From Helicoverpa zea (taxonomy: Eukaryota; Arthropoda; Insecta; Lepidoptera; Noctuidae): 64,000 nucleotides of DNA. Shown piece after piece: positions 12,715-24,892 of this stretch. The position numbers and the translations under genes are program-made. The notes below the pieces were generated by a model. That model saw only the letters and a program-made list of their open reading frames with translations, searched no databases and had not been told where the DNA came from. Location of the stretch: the NCBI RefSeq assembly GCF_022581195.2, contig NC_061463.1, forward strand, positions 4,588,001 to 4,652,000. The letters run 5' to 3'. How positions within the stretch are numbered: position 1 is the first letter of the stretch; every line of letters starts with the position of its first letter.

Positions 12715-13800
12715 ATTTCCATTGTCATCAGGTCAGGATCTGATGATGGAAATCCTGAGAAATCGAGGGCAACTATCAGAAATTGTAGGCATGCATAGGA
12801 TTAAAACTTGATTCTCAGATGTATGTCTGGTGATACTATCAAACAGTGAAGGTTTAGAGCTTATCTGATGATGGAGACGTGAGAAAGTCGAGAGAACTCG
12901 GTATGTTTTAGTTACGTCGTGTTTGGGCTTATATTATTCGTTTTGACGAGAACTTTTCACAAAAGTTAAAAATAAAAACTTTTTACAAAAAAAAAAAAAA
13001 ACACTTCTAAAACAACAAGAAAACTGTTTATATGCATCGGTCTAGATCTCGGTGGTTAAATAAATATAGATGCATCCTCTAGACACCGACTTCTAGACCG
13101 ATGCACCTAACATCTTTTTAATTTCTTTCTTGCTTTTGTTTTCTTGTTGCTTTTTTATATGTTTGAAGTTGGATTTGTTTGTAAAATGCTACAAAATAAA
13201 ATAATGCCGACTTTATAAAACAAAGAAAGGGACAGAATTACACTTTTGTCAAGGCTCTAGAAACGTAAAGCCAGCAGCTCCGAATCCTACTCTCTAGAAG
13301 TCGTTGTTACAATTCGACAGCTACAAGTCGTCAGGCGGTTTCGAAAAAAACCTGAAACTGGGGCTCTTTAGGTGATTAATCCCTCAAAAATTTAACCCAA
13401 GTTAGTAGTGAATTCTCATCACCTAAAATAAAATAAGCTCCAACACAAGGTTACGTTATAAATTGTAAAGGAGTTCCCATAACTATATCTGATCTTAGCT
13501 GTCGATCCCACAATGGCAGTCAAACCTATCTTTGTGGAAAGTCTTCGCCAATACGAATAAAATAAGCCCAAACACGTGGTAGTTGCAACATACCGTTCGG
13601 GAGTTCCCTTGACTCTCTGTAGTCTCCATAATCAAATCAGCTCCAAACCTTCACTGTTTACCAGTACCCTCAAAAATACACTCACATGTCTGGTTATGAC
13701 TCGATGCGTGCCTACAATATTCAAGAGTTGCCCTCGATTTCTCAGGGTTTCCAGATCCTCATCAGATCCTGGTCATCCGGATTGGCACCTTCCTTCTTTA
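12715..13800. mobile_element. Foldback element (family F), copy 1, nested in the composite element
   Basis: Left arm: TCAGGTCAGGATCTGATGATGG, GAAATCGAGGGCAACT, TTGTAGGCATGC. Right arm: the reverse complement of these blocks at about 13660-13790 (GCCTACAAT, GTTGCCCTCGATTTCTCAGG). The centre holds a 24-base stem (13032-13055 with 13083-13106, ATGCATCGGTCTAGA against TCTAGACCGATGCA). Related copies are at 24036-24834 and 59380-60617. No protein is encoded; open frames inside are chance. Confidence 0.7.
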
Positions 13801-14294
13801 TGAAATGTCTTTAACAATAAAAACTAGCATTGCAACCTGTACAATCCTCTGAAACTGCTTGTCTTTTATATTTTTCAAACGATCCTGGACATTCGTCTCC
13901 ATGGAATTTTAATAAAATATTTATATTCAAAGAAACGTCATACCATTCTCCACGATTTAAAACTACTTTGATTCATGTCCGCCACTTTTTACAAAGCGGG
14001 TCAGATATGCCCCATGACCTTTAAGACATAATTAGTTATTTTCAATCAGATTTCTGAATGATGACTATAAAATGTTTTATATAAATAACTTCAATAAAAT
14101 AACTTTTACAAGGTACTGGCCTACTATTTTAGTTATATTATAAAATAAAAAATATTAACTATTTTGACTCTCACGAAATTACCATAACTATGATTGTTCT
14201 AAACTGAACGGTTGGCGCGAAACTCACTTTTTATCTATACAGCATTTGTACGGAACCCTCGGTGCGCGAGTCCGACTCGCACTTGGCCGGTTTT

Positions 14295-17200
14295 TTATAT
14301 ATATAGAAGATAAGATGAGGATAATATTTTCGTTTTTAACTGATTTGAAAAAGCTTTCACTGTTGATAATCTACACTATCTTCGGGTGGTAAGGCTATAT
14401 TTTATTCGGGAACGAGAAGTACTTAGTTTTCAAAGGATGCAGTCTAAACCGCGGAAAAATGTAGAATTTTATACCTAAACGATAATGTGCATGAACATCA
14501 TTTTGCTGAGTTTCGTTAAAAAGGGCGACAAATAGAGCAGAGGGATACTATTTATATACTTATTTTCTTTTTATTACTATGTAAATCCATTCGTGAAAAC
14601 TTGTAAAAGGCCTTCGAGTGTCATATTATTTCTTTCATATTGTTTCTTCTAGCTGTAAGTTTTCCGAAAATGTTAAAATAAAATAAAATAAGAACTATAC
14701 ATACACACATTTCAATTGTTTTAGACACCCACACATATATTGCCTCAACCTTGCGAAACTATCACAACGAACACGCTAATTATTTCAAATATTTATACCA
14801 AGTCAATTTACCTTATGGAAACTGTAACTAAAGCGACTACAACCGTCGCCCAGGTAACAATATAATTTGATTTACCGAACAAGTGGCTGTGATTAAATTA
14901 CTATTCCTGAGTGCTTTTCAGAGTTTAATATTACTGTGTACCGATGGGTTTTCGGATTTGCTCGATGACATAATACTGAGGAAGTAATAAAAGTCGCTGA
15001 TCTCAATTTTCTCGACAGTTCTTTAAAATTCACCACGAAGTAGACAATCGAGTTTGGTTTCTGGTTCCGTAGGTTTAGATTTAATCATTTGAAAGGAAAC
15101 CAAAACACATTAATAAAAATACAAGTGTTTTGGTAATTTAGTGCCGTTGTTGATAATGTCATGTATTTTGCACAATTTAATTTTATATAAAATTATAAAA
15201 AAAAAAACTTAAAAAGTACTGGATACTTTACAAAGAAGAAAATACAAACTACGATAACGAAAAATTTAAAGTAATAATATTTTGAAGTGCACATATAATT
15301 TTATACAGCTAACAATCCTTTATTGATGACTTTAAAATATAGATACTATTTATAGATTAAGTGTTTGCATTTCTTAACCACGGTACCCTAAAAAAGTTCC
15401 AACCATTCAGCTGGCTGAATTAATTTGTAAGGGCGCCGACAAATTATAAAAAGCTATATTTCATCATTATTATCAATTTTAAACAGCATTTTTAATAACA
15501 ACACTACAAGATGTTTGTTGTTTTATGATTTAAGCTCGGATTCTGTATGTAGGTCGGTTTAATAGGTCACTGGTTGCACCAATATTGTGGGTTTCATAAC
15601 TGAGCGAAACTTTTAAATAAAATAATAATTGATATATATTTTAGTACATAGAGATTGTTTGGTGTGGATCATTGTTAATACTAATGTAATATGAATAAGA
15701 CCTTTTTTTCGCAAGACCTTTTTGACCGTTTTATTTCCGGTCTTCGGGGCAAAGTTGTGCCCCAAAAGGATGAACTCATTCACGTTTCAACATAACTGTT
15801 AAACCCAAAGCTTCTAGCTACCTCAAAATAAATAATCCCATTTTATACCTGAATACTGTTTTGTACAAACTTTTTACGGCATAATAATATAAAACCAAAA
15901 GCTAATAAAGTATGTGCGGCCAGTTATCAGATATAACCCATAAATTACCTATTTCCGAACGAAGCAAATACCTATTAAACATATCCGGAGTTTTTCAGTA
16001 CTTTACAGAAGTGTCCAACAATTTTTACGCTTTTCTATTGGAATTTTGGCGAAAACTTTTTTATTGGGAAATATTTTTATGGCAGGCACTTGGTATTTTT
16101 TTATGACCAAACTTTTTAGGCCGGACCGTTTCAGTTAGATACGGCGACCCGGCCGCAACACTTTGAAATGTTGAAAACATTTTTTTATGTATTTTAATGT
16201 CGTGTTGGTTTAAAGGTTTATCGACTCCGCTGTAAAAACTGTACGATCTTGAAACACTTAATTTCTATTTTATACTGGCAGCCATGATCAAGACTACTAA
16301 ATCTACGTAATATATAAAATACAAATAGCATATGCGATATATATTGAAATAGTAGTTAATAGTCATAGAAAGATTATTTTTAATCGATTCAGCAAAAAAT
16401 AACTGGTTCAATTCAGTCCAGATTATGTTAGTGAATTTTTATGGTTATTCTACCGAACAGAATTGGATAGGCATTTAATATGCATAAAAATATCGACACT
16501 AGAAATTCCGATACGCAATCTATCTAAAATTCACGCGAAAAAAAAACCTACATTCATCATTTTTAGCAACACGTTGTCAACCCGTCGACGTCCGTTAGTC
16601 GTGCGCGGCCAAAAATAAATATTTATTAAAATATGTGAATAATTATTGGCGATGCAGCCAATCACGAGGCGCGATTTATAACCCGCCACTGCTCTTGTTT
16701 ATTTTTGTACTGACAGAGAAATTGAGCTTGCTCTGGATTTATCAACGGGCAACACCGCAGTAAATAATGTTGCCTCACTGCCTCAGGTTTAACAGTTCAG
16801 TGGTACTGAAATTGCTTTATGATTTAATCTGGTAGTAAATTGTATGTCAATTATGGTCCTTTCTACCCTGATTGTGTGGACGTTAAACCACAGATCCTGG
16901 CGGCATTACCGGGTTGGATTCGATGCCAGTGTAAAATTGCCCTGACGAGTTTATTTTTAAAGCAATTATGCAAAATGGTGGTTCTTACATCGCTATCGAG
17001 CGTGCTTTACTTCCACAGTAATGATAGGCTTTCTATCTACCTATATCTGGCTGTATTTATCGATGTTGTTTCAATTATGCAAATATAGAAAATAAATATT
17101 TCCCTAGACAGTGTTATCGTCTTATATTATTTACATAAAGGCAATAAACATGTTTCTGGACCTCCTGTGGTGGTTGGCTACCTTTTACGGAAGTCTAAAT

Positions 17201-17749
17201 TCCAATTTACCTGAGACTGCTTTAAACTACAGATGCCAATAACACACACTTGTATAATAGTTTACTGAAACCTATTTACTTACTTGAAAGTTTATTTACA
17301 CTTAGGTATTTATCACAGATTTCCTCAGCGTGTCTACCGCTTTCGGTATTGAAGTCAAAATCTAATGCTATCCTAATTGCTTATGTGTTACCATTGTGCT
17401 TATTTGGAATCGAGGATAAAAAACAATAAGCCCCGGATACAGTAAACACCGCAACATTCACAATCAATTAGGAATAAATCTTCATGACTAAATCTCCTTA
17501 ATAAAACGTTCCTCAAACCTTGACAATATAGAGGTACATAACACATCTACCATATCATAACCAAACAAAACACAATCGGCCATCTCAAACGAAAGTCATT
17601 CATCGAATAAATTAATTAAGATCAATTCGATCGATCGGCGAGGGCTAACTGGTAATTAAAGTGCTTCCGCGCTTGAAGAATAGAAGGTGCGCCAGCGACG
17701 CATGCATTAGTCTCATAATCATGGAGTATGGAAAGATGAGAGATGTCAA
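14295..17749. other. AT-rich DNA without a recognisable gene
   Basis: No coding exon was recognised. The segment 16560-16760 has raised GC and a CCAAT motif near 16659 (GCAGCCAATCACGAGG), which would fit a promoter or conserved element. The block 17570-17660 has homeodomain-like AATTAATTAA and GATCGATCG motifs. Both are noted as candidates only. Open frames at 15912-16106 and 16840-17088 have no known motif. Confidence 0.4.
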
Positions 17750-18030
17750 ATTGTAGGTAGGTCAGGTGCCTTCTTCTAGGTCAAATTCATACAGCTTGCA
17801 TGACCAAAACGATCACTCACGAGTGAAATAATAAGGTGTTCGGGTTCTTGGAGACGATTGACAACGATTTGTGGTATAACAAAAAATGGTCGGGTCCAAA
17901 GAAGGCGTCAATGGTTGAAAACGGTAACGTTCCTGTTCCTCCGCTCACCTGCATTTTGGCGCGCTACTCTCTTAGGCGATTTTTCGTTATGGCACCTCCG
18001 CTAGTCATTATTTTCTCTATGGTCATAATG
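17750..18030 (+). repeat. Degraded interspersed repeat (family G), copy 1
   Basis: Aligns with the reverse complement of 24893-25165. Shared blocks include GTAGGTCAGG, GGTCAAAT, GCATGACCAAAACGATCA, ACGAGTGAA, GTTCGGGTTCTT, GTAACGTTCCT and TTTTGGCGCGCTACT. The open frame 17836-18120 that covers it is open by chance in an old repeat. Class unknown. Confidence 0.7.
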
Positions 18031-18412
18031 TATGGAGTGTCCTGTTTGCGATGCAATTGTAACATACAGGCAGACGGTAGACAAATAATAGGGTGTCTCA
18101 ATGTGTTGTTTCAGTCATAAAGGGAAGTGTTCTTGGATGCATTGGGGTGTGACATATTCTCCGATGGAGTGTAGTACCTATTTTGAAAAATTAGCAACCC
18201 AATTACAGCACATTAAACTTTGATTTTACACCAAATCATGATGTCACATAAAATAAAGATTTTAGGCACAACGTGCGAAATTAATATTCGCTCTTGTGTC
18301 TAACAACCAACGAGAAGTATTGCCCCTGAACAATGAACTAAATTGAACAATGGAATTTTTATTTACATTTTCACAATCCGATTTTCAAGATCGAAGTTTA
18401 TTAGGGAGGGGC
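18031..18412. other. Unrecognised non-coding DNA
   Basis: I see nothing I can name between the family G repeat and the SINE. Confidence 0.4.
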
Positions 18413-18424
18413 AATACACGAATA

Positions 18425-18805
18425 AGTCGTGGTGGCCTAGTGGGCAAAGAACCAACCTCTCGAGTATGAGGGCGCGGGTTCGATTCCAGGTCAGGCAAGT
18501 ACCAATGCAACTTTTCTAAGTTTGTATGTACTTTCTAAGTATATCTTAGACACCAATGACTGTGTTTCGGATGGCACGTTAAACTGTAGGTCCCGGCTGT
18601 CATTGAACATCCTTGGCAGTCGTTACGGGTAGTCAGAAGCCAGTAAGTCTGACACCAGTCTAACCAAGGGGTATCGGGTTGCCCGGGTAACTGGGTTGAG
18701 GAGGTCAGATAGGCAGTCGCTTCTTGTAAAGCACTGGTACTCAGCTGAATCCGGTTAGACTGGAAGCCGACCCCAACATAGTTTGGGAAAAGGCTCGGAG
18801 GATGG
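18425..18805 (+). mobile_element. tRNA-derived SINE, full-length copy with 12-base TSD
   Basis: The head has an RNA polymerase III A box (TGGCCTAGTGGG, about 18431-18442) and B box (GGTTCGATTCC, about 18478-18488). It is followed by AGGTCAGGCAAGTACCAATG and a roughly 300-base body ending in GGCTCGGAGGATG. The bases AATACACGAATA occur at 18413-18424 and 18806-18817, a target site duplication. The tail resembles the GATGAT end of RTE LINEs, so RTE machinery is the likely mobiliser (inference). Minus-strand open frames over the body are not genes. Confidence 0.92.
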
Positions 18806-18817
18806 AATACACGAATA

Positions 18818-20564
18818 ATAATACTATTTTTATAAACGAAATTCAACCCTTCCCAAATGTTGAGAAGATTTTAACTAAAATCTGTCAACAAACCTTAGTA
18901 ATAATACCAGTTACACACCTAATCCAAAATCCTAACAGCTCATTAAAACTTGGAACTAAATTAATTTAGTTGCGAATTTCTCGAACGTTCTAAACTATGT
19001 GCGCCCAGCCTAACCCACAGGTCATTGAATATGTAAATACTTTAATTTAAGTGCGTATGTGTGAGATCTTGTCTTAGCAAATAAGCGTTTAGTAATTAAT
19101 AGGTTGATCTATAATCTTCGCTAATAATATTCTACAGTTGGAGGATTTTTTGTTTGTTTGGATGGTCGTGTGATTATATGTTTTAGTAATAGCATTCCCA
19201 TGCGGTTAAATGTAGTTCCTCAAGAACGCGAGTTAATCAGTCGGTCTCTAAAACTTTGGTGCAGGTTTCAATCCAGTTTCTAATTTTACTACATTGCGCG
19301 TTTCATGAGGAAAGGTAGGGTATGATTGATACAAAATAATAATTGAACATACCCCATGCAAAGCCTGGGTTGATACCAGATTTTATTCGTGGGCGTTTAC
19401 TTCTTAAAATTTTGATCAAATACGCCCGAATTTTTGTAGAAAGGTTGAACCGATTGGGGTAAAACTTAGCATTTGTACTCTATGAACTGCTATAGGCTAC
19501 TTTTTATCTAATGTCTGAAGTAGTTCTTTAGGGACATAGGAGGAACCGTGAAAAACAGCTAGTATTTAATGACTAAACGGATTAATACCCTCATGATGAC
19601 TATGTAAGTACAGGTTGATTTAATGAAGTGCGTAACACTTTTGGTTTAATTATATTTATTTATGGCGTCGACTATTATCGTGAATTATTTTAATTACTCG
19701 TGTAATTATGCAGTCGTTATAATTACACGGCTAGAATTCTGTGTGGTGGTTCAGTAGTTTGATGTGTGGTAACATTATTGTTGGAACTATTTTATTATAC
19801 ATACGAAGTTTAAAATAACAGAGAGCTTTGAGGATTTATATATCATAATAAAATATTTATTGTAATAAGTACTTTATAATAACACTTTTCATAAAGCTGA
19901 TAATGATTTGTTACATATTTTATCAAAACTTAATATTGGGCACTTTTTTTGCTGCACAGAATACAATACTCTAGCGTATTTACATCGAATGGCCATTAAT
20001 ACAAGGAGATACTCCTTAATTCTAAGTTAAATAATAAAATAATAAATAAATTCGTTTATTGATCCACAGTTACATTCGCAAATCACTTCTTAATGTTATG
20101 AGGTAGATTACAATAAAGGTAAACTGTAACTATATTACGAGAGTCATTTTTATCAGTTCTGTGGTCCCCAAACTAGGCTGTGCCTGTATCTTGGGGACCT
20201 ATTTTCTAATGACATTGTGGTTTTTATGCGTAAATTCTGATTGTAGGTCAAATAATAATATTAACATTATTTTGTATGTAATCAGTGGACACTTAGGAAT
20301 AAATAAAACTAAATTAACATATATTAAAGGAGATCAGCGACTAAAACATAAATCGCATTCTTGCAGATAAATAGTTCTCTCTCTGGACAATTAAAATTAA
20401 ATTTAAATTAGGTTAAAATGAGGTCAAAAACTGAAAACATAAGTTGCTTTTTCGTGCAAATTAATTGTTTTGTTTCTCTGGACAATTAACTTCAAAACAA
20501 GAAAAAGAGAAAAATAAAATAATAACATAAATAAAAAAATAAAAAAAGAAATGAATCTTCTTTT
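18818..20564. other. Unrecognised AT-rich DNA with one repeat relic
   Basis: No gene is seen. About 19370-19565 looks like an old interspersed repeat: it has AGGTTGAACCGATTGGGG and GGAACCGTGAAAAACAGCTAG, the latter a common ending of lepidopteran repeats. The rest, including 20161-20370 with its open frame, has no recognisable feature. Confidence 0.4.
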
Positions 20565-21242
20565 TAACCCCCGACGCAAAAACGACGGGGTGTTATAAGT
20601 TTGACGTGTCTGTGTGTGTGTGTGTGTGTGTATGTGGCATCGTAGCTCCCAAACGGATGATCCGATTGTAATGCGGTTTTTTTTGTTTGAAAGGAATGTC
20701 ATTCGGGAGTGTTCTTAGCTATGTTTGGTGGAAATCGGTTCAGGTCTTCAAGGTCATCAGCTCGTTTGTTAGGTGTGATAGGAATGTTACACGCTCAGTT
20801 TACTTGCAAGCATATGTGGGATCTGAAATTTGAAATACTAATGTCTTCTGGAACCACTGAGCTGGTCTGCTGTTAGGACACGAAGATAGGAGACGTAACC
20901 CTGAACTGCCTTTTAGTAAACCCATCGAGTTTGGGCTCGTTGAATTTGTCTTGACTGGTTCTCTTCATATTTCTAATTGACGAGAACCTGATGCTGGAAA
21001 TGGGATGTGGCGGATGAAACCCTAGAATGGTATATAACCCTGGATCACCAAAGGTTAATCTTTATTGTTTCTCAATCTGTGCAATTCTCCCAGAGCCAGT
21101 TTGCCATGAGGATTGTTAAACAGCTTCCTTTGGCCGAGATCGCATATAGCTACCCCATCTTAAAATAAAATAAATTAAATGAAGGAAAAATTAAGTAGCT
21201 CCTTCAAAAAGCATGAAATAAAATTAAATTATAAATTTAAAA
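20565..21242 (+). repeat. AACCCCCGACG-type lepidopteran repeat with (GT)n
   Basis: Begins AACCCCCGACGCAAAAACGA, then GGGGTGTTATAAGTTTGACG, a (GT)n run at 20610-20632, and GTGGCATCGTAGCTCCCAAA followed by GGATGATCCGATT. This arrangement recurs widely in moth and butterfly genomes. The right boundary is uncertain. Non-coding. Confidence 0.6.
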
Positions 21243-21610
21243 AAACCCCCGACCCAAAAAAAGTACGCAATTATTATGACAAAAGGTTAAAAACGCTAAA
21301 CCCTATAGAAAGCAAAAAATAACTTTTAACACTACGTAAGTACCAACTAAAGCATGTCAGACTAAACTAAATTTTGACGTGTCGGGGGACCGCTTTTTAC
21401 CTTCAAAAATACTTACATAAATCAAATGATAGGTACCTACCTAATTACAACATTCGTATATAAAAAAACACGAATCTTAATTAGATAATTAGAGCGGTCC
21501 CCCGACACGACAAAATTTAGTTTAGTCTGACATGCTTTAGTTGGTACTTACGTAGTGTTAAAAGTTATTTTTTGCTTTCTATAGGGTTTAGCGTTTTTTT
21601 AGATAATAGG
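21243..21610. mobile_element. Foldback with about 106-base inverted arms
   Basis: The left arm at 21289-21394 (AAACGCTAAACCCTATAG ... GTCGGGGGACCGCT) is matched by its reverse complement at 21493-21600. I found one mismatch (GACGTG against GTCGTG). The roughly 98-base spacer is AT-rich. An upstream AAACCCCCGACCC suggests relation to the preceding repeat. No coding capacity. The near-identity of the arms points to a recent origin or to correction between arms. Confidence 0.8.
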
Positions 21611-21619
21611 TAGATCTTT

Positions 21620-21712
21620 GTATGTTTTTTGGTGTTTGTGTGTGATGTTTGGTGTTTGTGTGCGTTTTGTGTGTGATGGTTGGTTTCGTGTGTGTTTTGT
21701 GTGTGCGTGCTT
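21620..21712 (+). repeat. GT-rich simple repeat
   Basis: A degenerate run of GTGTTTGTGTG, TTTTGTGTGTG and similar units lies directly beside the foldback. It opens a short meaningless reading frame. Confidence 0.7.
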
Positions 21713-22894
21713 TAATATCACGAATAAGTAAAAAACATCGAACCTACACACCGATTTCTATTTTACAAATCACCAAACTCATCCCACACAAACGCACCAA
21801 AATTCAAACACAAATTACAACTTCACCCATACATCAAAATAAAAACAGTTACAACTACAGAGACCACATTAATCTACTCTAGACCAAAATCCCTCGTGAT
21901 AAGAAACATGCCTCGCATACAGAGTGTTATCAATTCATAACGTTTAAATGTATGCACAGGCAGCCTAATGTTATTTTAATGCGAAAATTTATAACTCCGA
22001 GGTTGATTTTTAAAGCACTCGCTATCGTTAATGTTGAGAGTGATTTTGAATGAAAGGGTTAGTTATATAATACTTAGTCGTTCATTGTAGGGGTAAGGTA
22101 GGTGTGAAAAATCTTATCATCTTACACAATTTGAGATTTTACTTCAACTTTACTCTGATATTCACGCTCAACGGATCACATTATAGTAGAGTCACTCTTA
22201 TCATCGACTGGTTGCCCTTATTTTAATCTTATTTGGTATCTGCGCTGTATGTTGCCTTCCTCCATACTCTACAATCTGCCGTCATCTCAAGTAACATTAT
22301 TCCTAGCCATGTCGACTTCATAGAATCTATTGTATTTTTGGTCGTCCCCTTTCCACATATTTTTACCCATAGTTTAATTCAGACTGTATATTGTTCAAAC
22401 TGCTTTCTCCGCCATTTTGTGCTAAGGAAAAAAATAAGAAGTAAGTAGGGATTCTAGATAGTATACAAAGGCCGGGATTCCAGTTCATGGTACCCAAAAC
22501 AACGATAAATATCTAAACATTCACATAATTTATCACAAGAATCTCTTTAAACAACTCGTGCGCTTCAAGAATATCCTACCAGGTCAACTTAAACACTATT
22601 ACACTGATGCATAACAGGCTACTTACAGTTGCATAATAATAGTTGTGAGGACATGTGCGCTGTGTCTAGTCGTCTCGTTTTGTTCCTTTTGCACTTCCGT
22701 AGACAATAGAACTTCGTGTGGGTACACCGGCCGATTGTGTAAAATGTTTGAATGTAGAACATGTCAGCTTCTTACATACTTAAATCCATCGGCACTCATT
22801 TTATGAAGCTTAAGACTTTGTTTGTTTGAATGCGGTAATCGCTGGAAATACTGGAGTGATTTGAAAAAATATTTCAGTCCCAGATAGTCCACTT
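21713..22894. other. Unrecognised AT-rich DNA
   Basis: I see no gene, RNA or named repeat here. Confidence 0.4.
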
Positions 22895-23060
22895 ATCGAG
22901 CAAATATATAAGCTACTCGCTGATCCCGCGAACTTCGTATCGTTTAAACCTTCCCTGGAACTCTACAAACATTTTAAAACCAAAAAAGCAAAATCGGTCC
23001 AGCCATTCTCGAGTTTTAGTGAGACTAACGAACAGCAATTCATTTTTATATATAAGAAGA
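22895..23060 (+). repeat. Lepidopteran interspersed repeat fragment
   Basis: Contains CTGATCCCGCGAACTTCG, AAATCGGTCCAGCCATTCTCGA and ATTTTTATATATAAGAAGAT, the standard order of the CCCGCG-start repeat family and a known type of 3' end. Confidence 0.6.
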
Positions 23061-24035
23061 TTATTCTCAGGACGCGTATGAACCTGCTGATTATGTGTAT
23101 TTTTATTAAAGTACAGTAGGTATTGCCCACATGGATGGATAGGTATCTTAGTACATATTAGTAGTTAACATAGAGTATTAATCTTTACATTTGGAAAAAA
23201 ATAAATGGCTTAAACCTAGCACCTAGGCCGGTACTTTTAAAAACCACTTATCAAATCGTTGAAACAATTTATTCAAACAAGATAAAAGGTTTTTCTTCCT
23301 CAAAATAAACAAATAGAGTATCTATTTATATATAAACAGCTGACGTTTAATGTGGCCCATAAAAGAGAATGTGCAACGATTGTCATATAAAATGACTAGT
23401 GCATTACCAAGCCCAGTCACAAATCGTCGATTAAATGCAACCGAATGATGCATAGAACGTGACACATTATGTTCTATGGCTGCGTAAAATGATTTCAATT
23501 TGACTAGATTAGAATGACCGAGAGCAAGTTGGAATTAATTCTGAATATCAGAACTAATATTAAATGTGAAAGTTACTCTGTCTGCATAACACGAATTCGC
23601 AACAGAAGTACTTAAATGACTTAAAGTATATTATGTAGTCTGTAGCTTGAGAAAGCACAAAAGGTAATTTTTATTCGGTGGGAAATAGTTCCCTACTGAT
23701 GTTAATAAATTGATCAATACTTGAAACTGTCACAACTATTCATCGAATCCATCTTACAACGACATTTTATAAAAGTTGAATGGCATATTCATAGCTACCT
23801 TTTATTAACAAGTCCTTTTAATGCCATGCAATAAAAGCAATTACTTCGTAATTCAAATGCAATAAAAACTACCAAACAAATCGTACATCGTACACCAAAA
23901 GTGCAGTAAAAAGTCGTAACAGTTTTATACGATATTCAAATATCAACCTCGGTCCACTAATTTAATTATTCTCCATTGACAAAACAAATGCATAAGCAAT
24001 AACATGGATAAGACCCTGAGAATTCAATTGTTTTT
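23061..24035. other. Unrecognised AT-rich DNA
   Basis: I see nothing that I can name in this stretch. Confidence 0.4.
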
Positions 24036-24834
24036 AACCGACTTCCCAAAAAGGAGGAGGTTCTCAATTCGTCGGGATCTTTTTTTTTTTTTTTTATTTT
24101 TTATGTATGTTCACCGATTACTCAGAGACGCTTCGACCGATTTGCAAAATTTTTTTTTTGTTTGATAGGGTTTACCTCCCAGGTGGTCCCATAGTCACCA
24201 GGTCAGGATCTGATGATGGAAACCCTGAGAAATCGAGGGCAACTTTCGAAAATCGTAGGCATACGTAGGGTAAAAACTTGACACTAAGGCGCATGTCTGA
24301 TAACACTATGCAATGGTGAAGGCTTGGAGCTGACCTGATGATGAAGACCAGAGAAGGTCGAGGGAACTTGAACAATGAATGTGTAAAAAACTACCTCGTG
24401 TTTGGGCTTATTTTGTTCGTATTGACGAGACCTTTGCAACAGTGAAGGTTTGAAGCTGACCTGATGATGGAGACCAGCGAAGGTCGAGGGAACTCGACAA
24501 TTGAATATGTAAACTACCTCGTGCTTGGGCTTATATTGTTCGTATTGATGAGAACTTTCCACTGCGGATATGACATGCGGATAGTGACAACTATGCTTGT
24601 CACTGAAAAGCTAAAAATAAAAAACTTTTTACAAAAAAATAAAACCAACTCCCAAAAACACTGAAAAGCAAAAAAAAACTATTCTTAGGTGCATCGGCCT
24701 AGAAGTCGGTGGCGTTATAAACTTAGTTACATCCATTAGACACCGACTTCTAGGCCGATGCACCTAAGAATAGTTTTTTTTTGCTTTTCAGTGTTTTTGG
24801 GAGTCGGTTTTATTTTTTTGTAAAAAGTTTTTTC
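24036..24834. mobile_element. Foldback element (family F), copy 2, with 93-base terminal hairpin
   Basis: Starts AACCGACTTCCCAAAAAGG. It contains the family F blocks (TCAGGTCAGGATCTGATGATGG, AATCGAGGGCAACT, GGAGCTGACCTGATGATG), the last in two tandem units at about 24318 and 24448. It ends in an inverted repeat of about 93 bases (24618-24711 with 24741-24833) around a 29-base spacer. The arms include TTAGGTGCATCGGCCTAGAA, CACTGAAAAGC and GGGAGTCGGTTTT. Only a couple of mismatches are seen. Non-coding. Confidence 0.75.
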
Positions 24835-24892
24835 ACACAGCGAATCTTAAAGTGAAGAATTTATGTTTTATTAATGTGGTATCTTTGATCGA

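Larger units (their letters stand above)
11590..14294. mobile_element. Composite AGGGTTCCGTAC / ACTTGGCCGG lepidopteran element
   Basis: AGGGTTCCGTAC at 11590-11601 is the exact reverse complement of GTACGGAACCCT at 14248-14259. The right end continues with CGCGAGTCCGACTCGC and ACTTGGCCGG. This pairing of ends is familiar from lepidopteran genomes, but I cannot assign a superfamily. Inside lie a (GTCT)n microsatellite, about 320-base tandem repeats and a nested foldback. No transposase or RT motif is visible. A reversed relic of the same right end lies at 31892-31940. Confidence 0.7.

Noticed and set aside
13576..14024. Two adjacent open frames of 75 and 64 codons
   Set aside because: They are on the right arm of foldback family F and in the composite element; the translation reflects repeat DNA (CATCAG and GGTCTCC blocks).
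18425..18500. Possible functional tRNA gene because of A and B boxes
   Set aside because: The boxes belong to a dispersed SINE with target duplications and a long unrelated body; no acceptor stem pairing was seen.
18535..18846. Minus-strand 103-codon frame, and its counterpart at 26860-27060
   Set aside because: Both are the same SINE body read through in one orientation; the shared protein-like sequence comes from the repeat, not from a gene.
20600..20632. CRISPR-like or satellite array
   Set aside because: It is a simple (GT)n run inside a known repeat type; no spaced identical repeats of CRISPR kind occur anywhere in the window.
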